A DNA stretch of 60,259 nucleotides from Leptospira biflexa (GTDB taxonomy: Bacteria; Spirochaetota; Leptospiria; Turneriellales; DYLW01): assembly GCA_020720785.1 (NCBI GenBank), contig DYOA01000002.1, positions 50,371 through 110,629 of the forward strand. The letters are read 5' to 3'. The notes under the pieces were generated by a model. The model was given only the letters and a program-made list of their open reading frames with translations. It did no database searches and was not told the DNA's origin. Positions 60,022 to 60,259 of the stretch are shown in pieces. Numbering within the stretch: position 1 is the first letter of the stretch; each line of letters starts with the position of its first letter. A program made the translations under genes and the position numbers.

Positions 60022-60047
60022 TTGACGCCTCACAATGTGGATATAGA
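60022..60047 (+). promoter_or_regulatory. Candidate promoter of the 3'-terminal secreted-protein gene
   Basis: TTGACG (60022-60027) and TATAGA (60042-60047) with a short 14-nt spacer. The distance to the ATG (67 nt) implies a normal leader with Shine-Dalgarno AGGGAGA. Weak because of the spacer. Confidence 0.3.
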
Positions 60048-60094
60048 TGTTCACAAAAGGCTATGAACTTTTGAACTTCAACAAGGGAGAATAT

Positions 60095-60259
60095 ATGAAA
60101 AAAATTACAGTTTTAATAGCGGTGCTTTTCTTTGCGGGCAGTCTGATGGCGGGTCCTGTTAAACTAACTCTGACAAACAATGGCGGATTATCCGGTGCAC
60201 CATTGACAGAGTTACAGAATCTGGTAACCGCTCTGGAAACAGAGATCAACAAAGATTTT
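60095..60259 (+). CDS. Secreted protein, N-terminal fragment (runs off window)
   Basis: An ATG at 60095, 5 nt after AGGGAGA, opens a frame of 55 codons that is still open at the window end. The product has a signal peptide (MKKITVLIAVLFFAGSLMA, cleavage near A19) followed by 'GPVKLTLTNNGGLSGAPLTELQNLVTALETEIN', which resembles the start of small outer-membrane or periplasmic proteins; the family cannot be decided from this fragment. The antisense frame 60061-60252 is a shadow. Confidence 0.75.
   Translation, partial: MKKITVLIAVLFFAGSLMAGPVKLTLTNNGGLSGAPLTELQNLVTALETEINKDF

Noticed and set aside
1..60259. tRNA, rRNA, CRISPR arrays, transposons, prophage
   Set aside because: All gaps between genes are below about 235 bp except the decayed kinase locus; I saw no cloverleaf, repeat-spacer array, transposase or phage structural gene.

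Overview
This window looks like a chromosomal segment of a Gram-negative-type (diderm), probably anaerobic bacterium. Diderm features are the LolCD lipoprotein-export genes, several lipoprotein signal peptides and at least five signal-peptide proteins that look like outer-membrane barrels. Anaerobic features are GlpABC, an Mbx-type ion-pumping complex, a bacteriohemerythrin and a thioferritin-like protein. Dense packing, FecR/FN3 and LamG envelope proteins, a membrane-bound class III cyclase, 7TM-PAS-ATPase sensors and degenerate EAL proteins resemble spirochaetes of the Leptospira side. That placement is an inference from gene content and was not tested. CCGG is visibly over-represented. I see no tRNA, rRNA, CRISPR, IS element or prophage.

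Layout. 1-12784 (minus strand): a nearly continuous run, in transcription order TPR protein, membrane acyltransferase, outer-membrane protein, bacteriohemerythrin, small membrane protein, acyl-CoA dehydrogenase, PriA, GlpA-GlpB-GlpC (ATGA-coupled), a membrane protein, and the start of a 7TM-DISM-like sensor. 12849-16410 (plus): lipoprotein, LolC/E-type permease, LolD, a 59-residue protein and a membrane protein. 16373-18934 (minus): a YibQ-like secreted protein, a secreted protein whose signal-peptide codons form a terminator-like hairpin, and an outer-membrane protein. 19021-29840 (minus): a 13-gene cluster in the order of an archaeal-type mbx operon (Mrp E/F/G/B/C/D modules plus NuoH/B/C/D/I-like subunits), in which the last gene fuses the NuoI-like ferredoxin subunit to a GltD/NfnB-like NAD(P)H flavoprotein. 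ssb and two tandem terminators lie upstream of it.

30548-41928 (minus): a five-gene envelope/signalling operon behind a perfect TTGACA-17-TATAAT promoter. It encodes a 1657-residue NHL/LamG lipoprotein, an FN3-barrel protein, an adenylate/guanylate cyclase, a FecR-FN3 protein and a barrel protein. 42161-44982 (minus): HisC, Fmt and UbiE/MenG. 45085-47876 (plus): lipoprotein, TPR protein, ZupT. 47873-60259: mixed single genes (hydrolase, thioferritin-like protein, FGE-like lipoprotein, a frameshifted small export protein, MBL hydrolase, PrsW, orphan DNA methyltransferase, PAS-ATPase sensor, iron alcohol dehydrogenase), a decayed hybrid histidine kinase, an EAL-like protein and the start of a secreted protein.

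Two things stand out. The first is the Mbx complex with its MbxN-GltD fusion and altered metal-site cysteines (CxxC plus one Cys in the L subunit, only three Cys in the J subunit), which suggests an ion-translocating complex coupled directly to NAD(P)H. The second is a recurrent start architecture: at least seven genes without a Shine-Dalgarno sequence have a TTGACA-like hexamer 26-28 nt before the ATG, the spacing expected for leaderless transcripts.
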